Shown piece after piece: positions 45,957-57,151 of a stretch of DNA of 64,000 nt. Position 1 is the first letter of the stretch, and each line of letters opens with the position of its first letter. Under the pieces are notes generated by a model, which worked only from the letters and a program-made list of their open reading frames with translations, was not told the origin of the DNA and did no database searches. The position numbers and the translations under genes are program-made. The DNA comes from Dryas octopetala (taxonomy: Eukaryota > Streptophyta > Magnoliopsida > Rosales > Rosaceae), in assembly GCA_963921425.1 (NCBI GenBank), contig OY992836.1, forward strand, positions 69,501 to 133,500. Direction: 5' to 3'.

Positions 45957-48900
45957 ATGACTACCATCTTTCGGGACACCAGCTCTTCCTCAGGAACATC
46001 TCAGAATGATGAACAACATCAGCCTGAGACGCCTGAGAAAACGAGGGGAGCACAACTCCCCAGGACATCAAAGTCCAAAGGTCCCTCGAAAATCCGAGCT
46101 GCCCATAAACTCCTTAAGGAGAGCCGGCGACATCTAGCCGCAGAGAATGCACTCCTGAAGCAGAATAATGAGCTGCTTGCAAAACAGGCCGAGCTGGCCG
46201 GCGAACTTGCACGCCATCGTGCTCAGCTCGAGAACAGTGGGGGATCGGGCTTTCGATCGCGTCGGACCCGAACCGAGCAGGAGGTCCTTTCACCATCTCC
46301 TTCTCGGCAAAGCACTCCTGCCGAGCCGAACGACCAGACCGATCGGCAGGACTCGGATCACGTCTTCCCGGGCTTCGAGGACATGCCCCCGGCCGAACAG
46401 GCCGAGTGCCTGAACGCCCACCGTCTTCTTCAGCAAAAACAGGCGGCTTTCGGGAAGCGTGCCCCCAAGAATTCGAGCGGAGACCGTGCCGACCCGAATA
46501 CAAACCAACGACCCCCGGCCCAATCAAGGTTGGGGGCCAACAGTCCAGCCGGTTCGGCCGAAACCAGGGTCCCGATTGGGGATAGGCTCGGCCCCATTAC
46601 CAGCCAGGATCCTTCCCCATCAGGAGCTCACTCAGGGAGACGATCGGTGAGCGACCGACTGGGATCGACTATGATCATGTCGGATCGACGACCGGTGAGC
46701 GAGAGGATCACTCGCCAGCCGGTGAGTGAGAGACTCGGTAACCAGGCCGAATGCTCGGGGGAAAATGCGGCCGAGCCGACCCCGCCCGACGTGGAAAATC
46801 TTGTCCGGACTCTGGTCCAGGACCAAATCCGGAGCGTCCACGATCGGCTCGGCCACGTCGAGGTCTCCAGGGGGTACACCGGTAGGGCCGACCACGGAGA
46901 GGAACTCCTCCTCCCGTACACCAGCAGAATCCTGGATGCTGAGGTCTCCCGCGACACCAAACCCCCCAAGATGGATCAGTACGATGGGACCAAGGATCCC
47001 TACGACCATCTTGACAGCTTCAGATATGCCATGGAGGCCCGCCAGGCATCTGAAGCCACGAAGTGCAGAATCTTCCCTTCGACCTTGAAGGGCTCGGCTC
47101 GGGGATGGTTCCGAACTCTCCAACCGAACTCCATCGACTCCTTCTCCGACCTCCGAAGGGCCTTCCTGGCGAGATATCGGGTTGTATCCGAACGACTCTA
47201 CAACTTGAACGATATGTCGCTCGTTAAGCAGCAGGAAGGGGAGAGCCTCAAGGCCTATCTGATCCGCTTCAACATCGAGTATACGAAGTGTGACGATTGC
47301 GACGATAGGTCAGCAAAGAATGCCCTCATGCAAGGTCTGCATGCCGGGGGACTCCGCTCCCACCTAATGAGGAATCCTCCCTCCACTTACGATGAGCTTT
47401 CTGCCGAAGCCACTAAGTGGGCGCGGGCTGAGGAATGGGATGCTCAGGTGGAGGCCCTGAATCCCAGGCCGACCTCGACCAAGAGAAAGGAGGGAGAGGT
47501 TGCAAGTCCCAAACCCCAGGTCCAATCCAAGAAGACCAGGACCGAGGAGCCACGCCAACTTCTGGGTAAGGGACCCAAGTTTGTCCAGTACACGGAGTAC
47601 ACTCCCCTCAATGCCGGTCTGGAGACAATCTACTCCAAGGTCAAGGACCAACTCCCAGTTGCAAGGGAGATCAAGGGACCACCCCCAGACAAAATCAAGG
47701 AGGGCGTCTTCTGCAAGTACCACTCCAATCACGGCCACGTCACGGGTGATTGCTACGCCCTCCGCGACGGAATTGAGACTCTTGCCCGGGCGGGTAAGAT
47801 CAACCAATTCCTGGCCGGTGGGCCTAGGGTACCCAAGGCCGCGCTGAAGAAGCCCACCAACACCATCGAGGTCCAGGATGCTGCAATCGGATCGATCGGC
47901 GGAGGGCCAACCTTTGTGGGAAGCTCTAACCGATCCCAGAAAGAGTATGTCAGGCAAGCGGCTCAAGCTCACGAGTCCCTGTCGATCCAGGCAAGTCAGC
48001 CCAGCACTTCCAAAAGACAGCGGAAGGACTGGGCACCGGTCACCTTTGAGCCGAACGAGGCAAATGAGATCATCTTCCCCCACTATGATCCGGTCGTCAT
48101 AGTGGCTGAGGTGGCCGGAACAACCATCGCGCGCTCCTTCGTCGATGGAGGGAGTTCAGTCAACATCCTCTACCACTCTGCGTTCGCACAGATGGGCATC
48201 GGCGAGGATAAGCTGGATACCGACACACCTGCCTTGGTCGGGTTCGGGGGAGAAGTGGTTCAGCCCCTCGGACACATCTACCTTCCCCTTTCGCTCGGGA
48301 AGGGACCGATCAAGAAGACCTGCATGACGTACTTCATTGTCGTCAAGCGGCCGTCAGCCTACAACATCATTCTGGGCAGACCGGCTCTGGTCGACCTTGA
48401 CTGCATCGTCCATTACGCCAACCTCCTCATCAAATGTCCGGTGGGCGACGACTGCATCGTCATTCAGGGAGACCAGTGCTCAGCTCGGTCATGCTACGCC
48501 GCTTCGATCAAGCAGAAGGGTCAGCTGCCAAACTCGCAGGAACTCGACTCCATCGCTGATTCGGGCAGGTGGCCGAGGGCGGAGACATTCGATTTCACTT
48601 CCGAGCCGAACCCAGAATCTCGGCCCCTTCCCGCCGAGGCCTGGGAGGAAGTGCCGATCTCGGCCGAGACACCGGATCGGCTCGTCCGAGTGGGGACTCA
48701 GATCAGCCCCGAGCAGCGCTCCGCCATAATTGACTTCCTCCGTGCCAACGCGGAAGTGTTCGCCTGGTCTTACGATGACATGCCAGGCATATCGTCCGAC
48801 GTGATCACCCACAGGCTGAACACTGACCCAGGATGCAAACCGGTCCGTCAGAAGAGGAGGTCATACGATCCGGTCCGATACGCCGCCATGGCTGAAGAGG

Positions 48901-51895
48901 TAACCAAGTTACAAAACAACGGGTTCATCCGGGAGGTCAACTACCCCGACTGGCTTGCCAACGTGGTCATGGTGAAAAAGAACAATGGGAAGTGGAGGAT
49001 GTGCGTGGACTTCACCGATCTGAACCGGGCTTGTCCCAAGGACAGCTTTCCCTTGCCCCGGATAGATCAGCTCGTCGATGCAACAGCTGGACATCAGCTC
49101 CTCAGCTTCATGGACGCCTATTCTGGGTATAACCAGATCCTCATGCACAAGTCCGACCAGGAAGGCACATCCTTCATAACGGACCGCGGCATGTACTGCT
49201 ACAAGGTCATGCCCTTCGGCCTCAAAAACGCCGGAGCCACCTACCAAAGGCTGGTCAACCACATGTTCAGATCTTCCATCGGCAAATCCGTAGAGGTTTA
49301 CGTGGATGACATGTTGGTCAAAAGTATCAAGGCGGACGATCACGTCAGGGACCTCTCAGACATGTTCGGAGTCCTGAAGGAGTATCAGATGCGGCTGAAC
49401 CCAGCCAAATGTGTCTTTGGGGTTCGGTCAGGAAAGTTCCTTGGCTACCTGGTCAGCCAACGGGGGATCGAGGCCAATCCAGAGAAGATCCAGGCCTTGA
49501 TCAACATGAAGTCCCCAAGGACACGTAAGGAAGTCCAGAGTCTGACTGGAAGAGTTGCCGCCCTGAACCGGTTCATCTCAAAATCCACTGACCGATGCCT
49601 CCCCTTCTTCAAGGCCTTACGGAGAGCAGGGAAGGGCATAGAATGGACCCCCCAATGCGAGCAGGCCTTTCAAAATCTGAAAAGGCACATGGGGGAACCT
49701 CCCATCTTATCCAAACCAGAGGAAGGTGAAGAACTTTTTCTCTACCTCTCTGTTTCTGACTCGGCTCTCAGCTCAGTTCTAGTAAGAGAAGTCGGCGGTG
49801 TACAACACCCCGTCTTCTATACGAGCCGAGCCCTCGCCGATGCCGAGACCAGATATCCTAAATTCAAGAAGATGGCTCTCGCCCTGGTCAGCTCGGCTCG
49901 GAAATTGAGACCCTACTTCCAGGCTCATTCAATCGTCGTCTTAACGGATCAACCGCTCAGACAAATCCTGGCAAAACCCGAGACCTCGGGTCGGCTCATC
50001 AAATGGTCAGTCGAGCTCGGCGAGTTTGACATCCTCTACCGTCCCAGGACGGCAATCAAAGGTCAGGCCATGTCGGACTTCATCTGTGAGTCGACCACCT
50101 CGACGGAGGACCCACCGCGCACCGACGCTATGCCAGCGGCGTCTGATCCGAACACAAACGGCGATCGCAGCCAGGTTGACCTCCTCATCTGGACCCTCTA
50201 TGTGGACGGATCTTCCAACACCATGGGAAGTGGAGCCGGGCTTGTTCTGATCTCCCCAGAACAAGTTGTGATGGAGTATGCCCTTCGCTTCAGATTTCAA
50301 GCATCCAACAATGAAGCAGAGTATGAGGCTCTCATCGCCGGACTCAGACTGGCAAAGGAGCTCGGCGCAACCAAACTGAACATCTTCAGCGACTCCCAAC
50401 TCATCGTCAATCAGATATTGGGAGAGTATGAGACTCGAGAACCTAGCATGACTGCCTATCTCGAGAAGACTCGTCTGCTGCTTGGGAACTTCCATGAGTA
50501 CAAAATATCCCAAATCCCAAGGGCAGAGAACTGCAGAGCCGACGCCTTGGCACGCCTGGCTTCAGCCACAGACACCGGATCCGCTAGGCACGTTCTAGTT
50601 GAAATCCTGGACAGACCCAGCACCGCCGAAAACGAAGTCACCGTCATGCAGACTGAGGCCGAGCCGAACTGGATGACGCCGATCATCAACTACTTGGTCT
50701 CCGGGATCCTTCCCCCAGAGAGGGACAAGGCACGTCTCATCAAGACGAGGTCGGCTCGGTTCAGCATGATCAACGGTCAGCTCTACAAAAGGAGTTTCTC
50801 CCTGCCCTACTTGCGGTGCGTCACTCCCCAAGAAGGTCAGGATGTGCTGAGAGAAATCCACGAGGGGATATGCGGAAACCACTCTGGAGGAAGAGCCCTT
50901 GCCTACAAGACGATCAGACAGGGTTACTTCTGGCCAACGCTGAACAAAGACGCAGATCATCTCTCTCGCGCTTGTGTCAGATGCCAGCAATTTGCCGCGG
51001 TCCCCCATCAACCTCCCCAGTTGCTGACCTCCATATTGGTCCTTGGCCGTTCGCGCAATGGGGACTCGATCTGATCGGTCCTATGCCGAAGGCGAAAGGG
51101 CAAGTCACTATGGCCGTAGTAGCAGTCGACTACTTCACCAAATGGGCCGAGGCCGAGCCTCTAGCCACAACCACAGCCGAACGAATGGAGACCTTCGTCT
51201 GGAAGAACATCATTTGCCGGTTCGGCATGCCGCACACCATCATTGCAGACAATGGCAAGCAGTTCGACTGCAAGAAATTCAGGAGTTTTTGTTCACGTCT
51301 GAACATCAACTTGCGCTTCACCGCGCCTTACCATCCGCAGTCGAACGGACAGGTCGAAGCCATCAACAAGATCATCAAGAAGACCCTCAAGACTAAGCTT
51401 GACAATGCTAAGGGGAATTGGCCTGAACTCTTGCCAGAGGTGCTTTGGTCTTATCGAACTTCCTATCGCAACTCGACGAAGGAAACACCCTACGCATTGG
51501 CGTTCGGAACTGACGCCGTCGTCCCGGTCGAAATGGGGACTCCTTCATTCCGGACCGGCACATACAATCCCGAGACCAATGACACCGGACTTCGGCTCGG
51601 CCTGGACATGATCGAGGAGAGGCGAACCGACGCAAATCTCTGCCGAGCCGCTTACCAGCAGAGGGTAGCCAAATACTACAATCAGAGGGTCAGACCCAGA
51701 AGCTTCAGATTGGGCAGTCTCGTCATGAAGAAGAATCCCCTTGCCATCAAGGAGAGTTCGTTCGATCCGAACTGGACCGGACCATACAGAATCACAGGCA
51801 TAGTCAAGCCTGGCACTTACAACTTGGCCACTCTGGCTGGGAAGCCTCTCAAGCATAGCTGGAACGCTGAACACTTGAAGACTTATTACCAGTAA
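45957..51895 (+). CDS. A4 gag-pol region (nearly whole, about one break)
   Basis: From MTTIFRDTSSS. Gag: N-terminal heptads (46090-46230), gag domain (46960-47450; YDGTKDPYDHLDSF, CRIFPSTLKGSARGWF), knuckle-like CKYHSNHGHVTGDC (47711-47752). Retropepsin (48100-48450; FVDGGSSVNILYHSAF). RT (48890-49420; MPFGLKNAGATYQRLVN, YVDDM). RNase H (49735-50080). Second, archaeal-type RNase H (50190-50480; LYVDGSSNTMGSGAGLVL, SNNEAEYEALIAGL). Integrase zinc domain (50860-51000) and catalytic core (51065-51380; VAVDYFTKWAEAE, PYHPQSNGQVEAINK), ending KHSWNAEHLKTYYQ. These copy the element through an RNA intermediate and insert it. The dual RNase H is the diagnostic Tat feature. Confidence 0.95.
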
Positions 51896-52048
51896 AATGT
51901 AGTTAGGATCGGGGACTGTCCGACCTAACACCCATTCCAATCAATGAAGAGATGAACACATTTTGACTCATTTCTTCTTATTTTTCGAAGCGAACACTGG
52001 GGACTCTACTCCTATACACTTTCAACAAAGAGGAAAGATCTAAGTGTT

Positions 52049-52400
52049 CCCTCCGAAAAAAGTAACAAACCCATGTGCCGAGCCGAAGTGCCATTTTCGG
52101 CCCGACGCTCGGTACATTACAGACTCATCAGGTCTATAAACTCATGTGTCGAGCGGGCGCGCCATTTCCGGCCCGATGCTCGGCATATTACAGACTCATC
52201 AGGTCTATAAACTCATGTGTCGAGCGGGCGCGCCATTTCCGGCCCGATGCTCGGCATATTACAGACTCATCAGGTCTATAAACTCCCGTGCCGAGCTAGC
52301 GCGCCACTTTCGGCCCAATGCTCGGCATGGTACAGACTTATCAGGTCTATAAAAATCCCTGTCTGAGCCGAAGTGACTTCCTACAGTCCTAACGTTCAAC
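52049..52400 (+). repeat. 71-bp tandem array downstream of pol in A4
   Basis: CAGACTCATCAGGTCTATAA starts at 52120, 52191, 52262 and (variant) 52333, an exact 71-base period, with two adjacent units nearly identical. Each unit has TATAAA, a CGAGCGGGCGCGCCA block and a CGGCCCGATGCTCGGCAT block. Next to it (52440-52650) are looser repeats of ATGCCGAGCCGATCT type. Confidence 0.93.
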
Positions 52401-52898
52401 AGGATATTTCTAAGAGAAAAATATACACTCCAATCGAAACTTTCATCGTGCATGCCGAGCCGATCTGAAAGTAGGTTTGAATATTTTTCTCAAAAAACTG
52501 CATTCCTAAATATCTCAATGGGTATGCCGAGCCCGTCCAAGGTGACTGATTTTTACTTATCTTGGTTATGCTTATCAAGCTGATCCTAAGACAAGTTCTA
52601 ATTTATCATTACCATTCATTTTCATTGCGATCGGCATGCCGAGCCGATCTCAAAATGCCTTGGTTTTTATTATGTCTTTCACTTTTATCATTTTCTTGTC
52701 CGTGTGTTATTAGTTTTGTCTTTTAGCTTAATTTCCGAGCCGAACTGACAGCAACTTGTACCATAAAAAGAAAATACTGATAAAATTAAACAAGATAAAT
52801 CCAAATACAATCTGTTCCAACATTAGTCAAACCCGAGCCACACCTCGGCTCGGGGAGAAAAATAAAAACATAACATTCCAATTAAACAAAATAAGCAA

Positions 52899-55295
52899 TC
52901 ATGCAGATCGCTCGGCAGGCCCCTCCTGGATCGGCTCGATGGACTCCTCGGGCGTCTCCTCACCGAGCTGCACCACCTCAACCCCGCCGATCTGCATCTC
53001 AGCGTTGGGATCGGATTCGGGGGCCGGGGGGATCGGGGTCGGCTCGTACGCGGGCAGTGGAGGATCTTCCGGAGTCGGCTCGGCTTCAGCGGGGACTTGG
53101 TGATCGGGAGGAGGAAGCTCGTCCTGGTGACTCCCCTGGGTATCCTCCCCCTCGTCATCGGACTCGCCAAGGAATGAGACATCCCAGTCCGGCCTCTTCG
53201 ACTTGATCTCGTCCAGAAGCTCCTTATACCCCTCGAAGTGGGCATCGGCAAGTGCCTGGGCGCTCGGCATTTCGGCTCGACGTCGGAGTTCGGCATTTTC
53301 TACCCTCCGTTCGGCCGCCTCGACGTCTCGCTGGAGATCGCCGACATAGTGCCTCAAGTCAGCCACATTTTGCTCCGAGGACGCAAGCTCCTTGCCGAGC
53401 CGAGCGACCTCCTCCTCCTTCCTGGCCAGCCTGGACTGCAGACCCTCCGACCGTTCGCGCTCGGCATTGACCGTCCGCTCGGCCTCGGCCAGCTTCTCTT
53501 TTAGCTCCAGGATTCGTGCCCGAAACCTCTCCAGTTTCGCCTCGGCATCGACGGCGGCCTTAGCAGCTTCGAACTGCCTCATGGCGAGCTGCAAGAGAAA
53601 CAAATCTGTTACTAATCCGAACCGAGCGGATAGACAAAATCCGAAGTAAAAAAGACTTACCATCATAGCCTGGCGGGATGTGATCAGAGCCTGGTGGCTG
53701 AAGCCCGGCTCGCCATGACCGGTCCACAGCCCCTCCTGCGCCTTTGGCGTCATCACACGCTTAAGGCCCGTGACGAACGGCTCGAGGCAAGGGTCTACCT
53801 CCACCGCCTTCAGGGGCCCCGATCCGGACGCCTCGGCACCAGAACCGCTGGGCCCGGCCCGAGCTCTCTTCTCCACCGGGGCCTCGGCCTGGGGAGCTTT
53901 CCTCTTCTCTGCCTGCCGAGTCGGTCTCGGCGCAGGAGATCTAGGCTGAGCTGCCGCTGGGGCAGGAGCCTGGACCGGCTCGGCAGGGGCCCGCCCCGCG
54001 GCCCTCCTCTGGACGCTCCGAGCAGCTTTCCTCCTCAGGCGAGCCTCCAGTTCGGTGGGCGCCATTCCCCTCTCTGCCCTAGGATTCCACCTGGGTACAA
54101 ACCAGGAGATCCCGCTCTGTCTGATCTGGGTTTCCCCGAGCAGAAACTTGGTTGACAAGTACTCTGCTGGTGAGTCCCTGATCGCGGCGATCTGGTCCTT
54201 GAGCTCACCTCGGAGTTTATACTTGCCCCAGCTGACTGCAAAGACGAAGCCAAAAAGAGTTAGACAAAAAAAAAAAAATGCAATTATTACAAGACGTAAG
54301 CAAATTGTCCTCGGATCGGCCCCAAACTCCCAATGCCCACCTGGAATCCTAAAGGCTCTGGGAACCCGAGCCGAAGTCATTCTGTTCGGATCGGCGAACT
54401 CCCAATCCCCAGAGACAAAGAAGTATCTTTTCTTCCATGTCTTCTGGGAAGAGGGATTCCCACCGAAGAGTGGCCCCGAGTACGCCTGAAGGTTGTAGAA
54501 TCCAAGCTCGCTCTGCTTCGACCTCAGCGCGTAATTACAGAACAGGATATCCTTGTGTGGCACACACTTGTGCACTTTGTGCCACAAGATATGCATAGAC
54601 AGGATGATCCTGTATACGTTCGGGTTCAGCTGGTGTGGCGCCGCGCCGATCGTCGCGAGCCAATCCTGCAGGAAGGCGTGCAGGGGAAGCCGAACCCCAT
54701 TCTCAAACATCTCCGGGTACATGGTCACCCATCCTATCGGGGGTCGGCTAGGCTTCTCCCCCTCGGCCGGCAACCTCATCAACACGGAGTCGGGAACTGA
54801 GTACCTGTCCCTCAAGTCCCGGAGATGGTACTCGGTCATCTCATTGGGGATCTGATCGGCCTTCCACGCCAATTCCTCGTAGAAGTCCGGGTCGATCGGA
54901 CTCCCCGTCACCCCCTGGGCCGAGGTCGACGCCTCATGACCCCTGTCTCTTTCATCCGAGCCTGAGGTGAGTCTGCTCGGGATGGTGGCGATCGGCTCGA
55001 CATCAAGAGGCTCTTCGTCGCCTCCTTCGGCCGTCCCTTGTTCCCGATCGGAACTCAGTATCTCGGGATTCTCTTGGTCTCCTCGGGCTCGGCGCTCACC
55101 ACCTGGGTTGCGATTCAATGCCGAGCCGGCCTCGTCCAACTCTTCGGACAACCCGTCCCAACTCGCCTCACCCGCAAGTGGACTTCGGCTCGGTTCGGCC
55201 TCGTCCGCAGAAGGGCTTCGGCTCAGATCGGCCTCACTATCTCCTTCAAACGCCTCTCCAGAGCCGAGCCGATCACTCGAGTCGGATCCAGACAT
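52899..55295 (-). CDS. Antisense gene of A4: PF04195-like ('putative gypsy type transposon') protein
   Basis: Minus-strand frame of about 798 codons from ATG at 55295, opposite to gag-pol. Parts: acidic Ser/Glu-rich N-terminus (1-130), conserved core at about 160-300 (GWVTMYPEMFENGVRLPLHAF, NPNVYRIILSMHILWHKVHK, TWKKRYFFVSGDWEF), basic Ala/Pro-rich linker (410-490), coiled coil (570-690) and acidic Pro-rich tail. The core resembles plant proteins grouped as PF04195, long linked to gypsy elements; function unknown. Two in-frame gaps have GT-AG borders: 54340-54236 (105 bases) and 53660-53589 (72 bases); a possible leader intron runs 55423-55298. The gaps recur in A1. Being opposite-strand introns they would not be removed from the element's genomic RNA. 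Confidence 0.85.
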   Translation of the reverse strand: MSGSDSSDRLGSGEAFEGDSEADLSRSPSADEAEPSRSPLAGEASWDGLSEELDEAGSALNRNPGGERRARGDQENPEILSSDREQGTAEGGDEEPLDVEPIATIPSRLTSGSDERDRGHEASTSAQGVTGSPIDPDFYEELAWKADQIPNEMTEYHLRDLRDRYSVPDSVLMRLPAEGEKPSRPPIGWVTMYPEMFENGVRLPLHAFLQDWLATIGAAPHQLNPNVYRIILSMHILWHKVHKCVPHKDILFCNYALRSKQSELGFYNLQAYSGPLFGGNPSSQKTWKKRYFFVSGDWEFADPNRMTSARVPRAFRIPGGHWEFGADPRTICLRLVIIAFFFFCLTLFGFVFAVSWGKYKLRGELKDQIAAIRDSPAEYLSTKFLLGETQIRQSGISWFVPRWNPRAERGMAPTELEARLRRKAARSVQRRAAGRAPAEPVQAPAPAAAQPRSPAPRPTRQAEKRKAPQAEAPVEKRARAGPSGSGAEASGSGPLKAVEVDPCLEPFVTGLKRVMTPKAQEGLWTGHGEPGFSHQALITSRQAMMVSLFYFGFCLSARFGLVTDLFLLQLAMRQFEAAKAAVDAEAKLERFRARILELKEKLAEAERTVNAERERSEGLQSRLARKEEEVARLGKELASSEQNVADLRHYVGDLQRDVEAAERRVENAELRRRAEMPSAQALADAHFEGYKELLDEIKSKRPDWDVSFLGESDDEGEDTQGSHQDELPPPDHQVPAEAEPTPEDPPLPAYEPTPIPPAPESDPNAEMQIGGVEVVQLGEETPEESIEPIQEGPAERSA

Positions 55296-55630
55296 CACTA
55301 ACAGTTTCTCTTTTTCTCTCTCTTGCTTTTTGGATCAAAAGGTGTCCTTTTTCAAGAACACCAAGAACAAACCCAGAAAAACCCGAAAAACACAAAAACT
55401 CAAGAATGGACAGAATCACTTACTGGTTTTTGTCCGGCCAATCTCTCCACCCCTCACACACTCGGAATGGCTTCGTCTATGGTTACGCTTGCCCGAAACC
55501 GTGACCGAACCGCTGCACTGACGACGGAGATAGGAGGAGATTCACGGCGGAGGAGGGAAGAGTTTGCAGAGAGAGAGTGGGAGTTTCTGAAAAGGTTGGA
55601 AAGTGAGAGGGAAGAGAGAGAAAGGCATGA

Positions 55631-55636
55631 TTTATA
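55631..55636 (-). promoter_or_regulatory. TATA box of the A4 antisense gene
   Basis: Minus strand CATGGGGGTATAAATC, about 340 bases upstream of the antisense ATG and 300 bases inside the 3' LTR. The box with its context is conserved in A2 (19095-19100), which argues for a real promoter. Confidence 0.7.
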
Positions 55637-55925
55637 CCCCCATGCAAACTGATCTCAGCCCTTCATTTCTGGCGCTTCACATGCCAGATCTTGACACCTG
55701 TCAAGCATTCAAAAATTCCCATAACGAGGTGACCCTTACGTTCCCCCATGCAGAAATCAAACGTCCCTTCACCTGCCCCTGAGATATTTTGGCCAATCAC
55801 AAGTCGTCGTGTGTTCGGATCTTCGAGAACATGGACTTGTAGGGTTCGGCTCGGATCAAACAAAGTGCTATCTTTGGGAAGATCCTTGCATCTCAACTTC
55901 CAATCCACCACTGTCTGCTCGGATC

Positions 55926-55942
55926 GGAAGTTGGGGGACTCC
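55926..55942 (+). other. Polypurine tract of A4
   Basis: GGAAGTTGGGGGACTCC directly before the 3' LTR. Confidence 0.85.
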
Positions 55943-57002
55943 TGTTTGTGGGAAAATCCACATCGATCCGAATAGCCAATCACAGCTCGACACGTGGCTG
56001 GTCAACATCCACCTCGGAGTTGACTCTCAGTGGTCAAACTTTGACCTCCACGTCATCATCACTCGGCATCGCCTCTGCCAGCTCGGACCAGATCTCCACA
56101 CCGGGCCCTCCATGTTCGGTCCGAGCCGAACCGATGATCTTCTAAGGGATCGAGTATCCATCTTCCCACGATCATCCCGGCTCGGCTCGGCTCGGCACAG
56201 GAGATGGTCTCCTTCCGAGTTCTAGCGTCGACCAGTTAGGGCTCGGAAAGACCCCAATCTATGGGACCGGCTCGGCCTGGAATCCCATGTCCGACCCGAC
56301 CACACATGGACTTCGTGTCTTTGCGTGAGAACATATGTTCGTATCGGCTCGACTCGGTTTTCCACCGCCGTTCCCAGGAAGATCACGCTGGGACGAACCG
56401 CCACACTTGAATGCATCTGACACAATCTTCTGACAGATAGAATATCCAGTCTGCATTCATGGCTGCTGGGCAGTTTGCCTGAACCTTCCAGCCTTGCATT
56501 TAATGGAGCATTCAATGCAGCATTGAATGCTGAGGAAGCAGGCAGCTGAGCATGCAACTGGGTCTGACCAGGTGCGTGGGTCTCTAGCAACCATTCATTC
56601 CCATGCAGGTATCTTACTCATTAAGGTTTCCTTTGCTTATATATATCAAGTCATATGTGCAAAAACGACTACTACAAATCTACCTAAAAAAACACTTACA
56701 CAAAAATTCCTACGCTCCCAAGAGCATACCCAACTTGCTGAGAATAACCCAGAACATTTGCCTTGTTCTTCCCATTCTCCCAAGTTCTTCCCTTGTTCTT
56801 CCTCATCCACCATCAAACACCATCACTGACTTCATCATCGGAGCGTGTTTGGCTGGTACCACACCGGTCCATCTCCCTTGATCTTGTTTCTCTTGCAGGA
56901 AGATCTCAACCAGCATCCACTTCATCATCCAGCAAAGCACCTGATCAGCCAGATCAGCTTATCTAAGTTGTTGCATCTACCTTACGAGAATTTGCATCAA
57001 CA
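55943..57002 (+). repeat. 3' LTR of A4
   Basis: 1060 bp, same termini as the 5' LTR, about five mismatches. Confidence 0.97.
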
Positions 57003-57007
57003 ATGAT

Positions 57008-57151
57008 ATTCAATTATGAGATTCAATAGGGTCACACACACTCAACAAACAAGAGTTTAAGTGAAGTCTCTAGAGTGTACCCTATCTCATTTTAATTCGC
57101 TAACAAGTATACAAAACAACTCTTTTATTAATCCGGTTATCAAGTGTCTTA
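57008..57151. other. Short spacer between A4 and C2, perhaps B2 leader
   Basis: AT-rich, no motif. It continues the sequence that A4 interrupted and ends in TCTTA, the duplication of C2. Confidence 0.5.

Larger units (their letters stand above)
44815..57002 (+). mobile_element. A4: young, nearly whole Tat-lineage Ty3/gypsy element with antisense gene
   Basis: 12,188 bp with two 1060-bp LTRs differing at about five sites by eye (about 0.2 million years at 1.3e-8 per site per year) and a perfect ATGAT duplication (44810-44814, 57003-57007). Order: LTR, primer site, gag-protease-RT-RNase H-second RNase H-integrase, 71-bp tandem array, antisense gene, antisense promoter, polypurine tract, LTR. 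The second, archaeal-type RNase H and the opposite-strand gene before the 3' LTR mark the Tat lineage. About one break in the sense coding region; otherwise it looks whole. Inserted in B2. Confidence 0.97.

Noticed and set aside
47364-48083. 239-residue minus-strand frame inside A4
   Set aside because: Shadow of gag-pol; not conserved in A1, unlike the true antisense gene.
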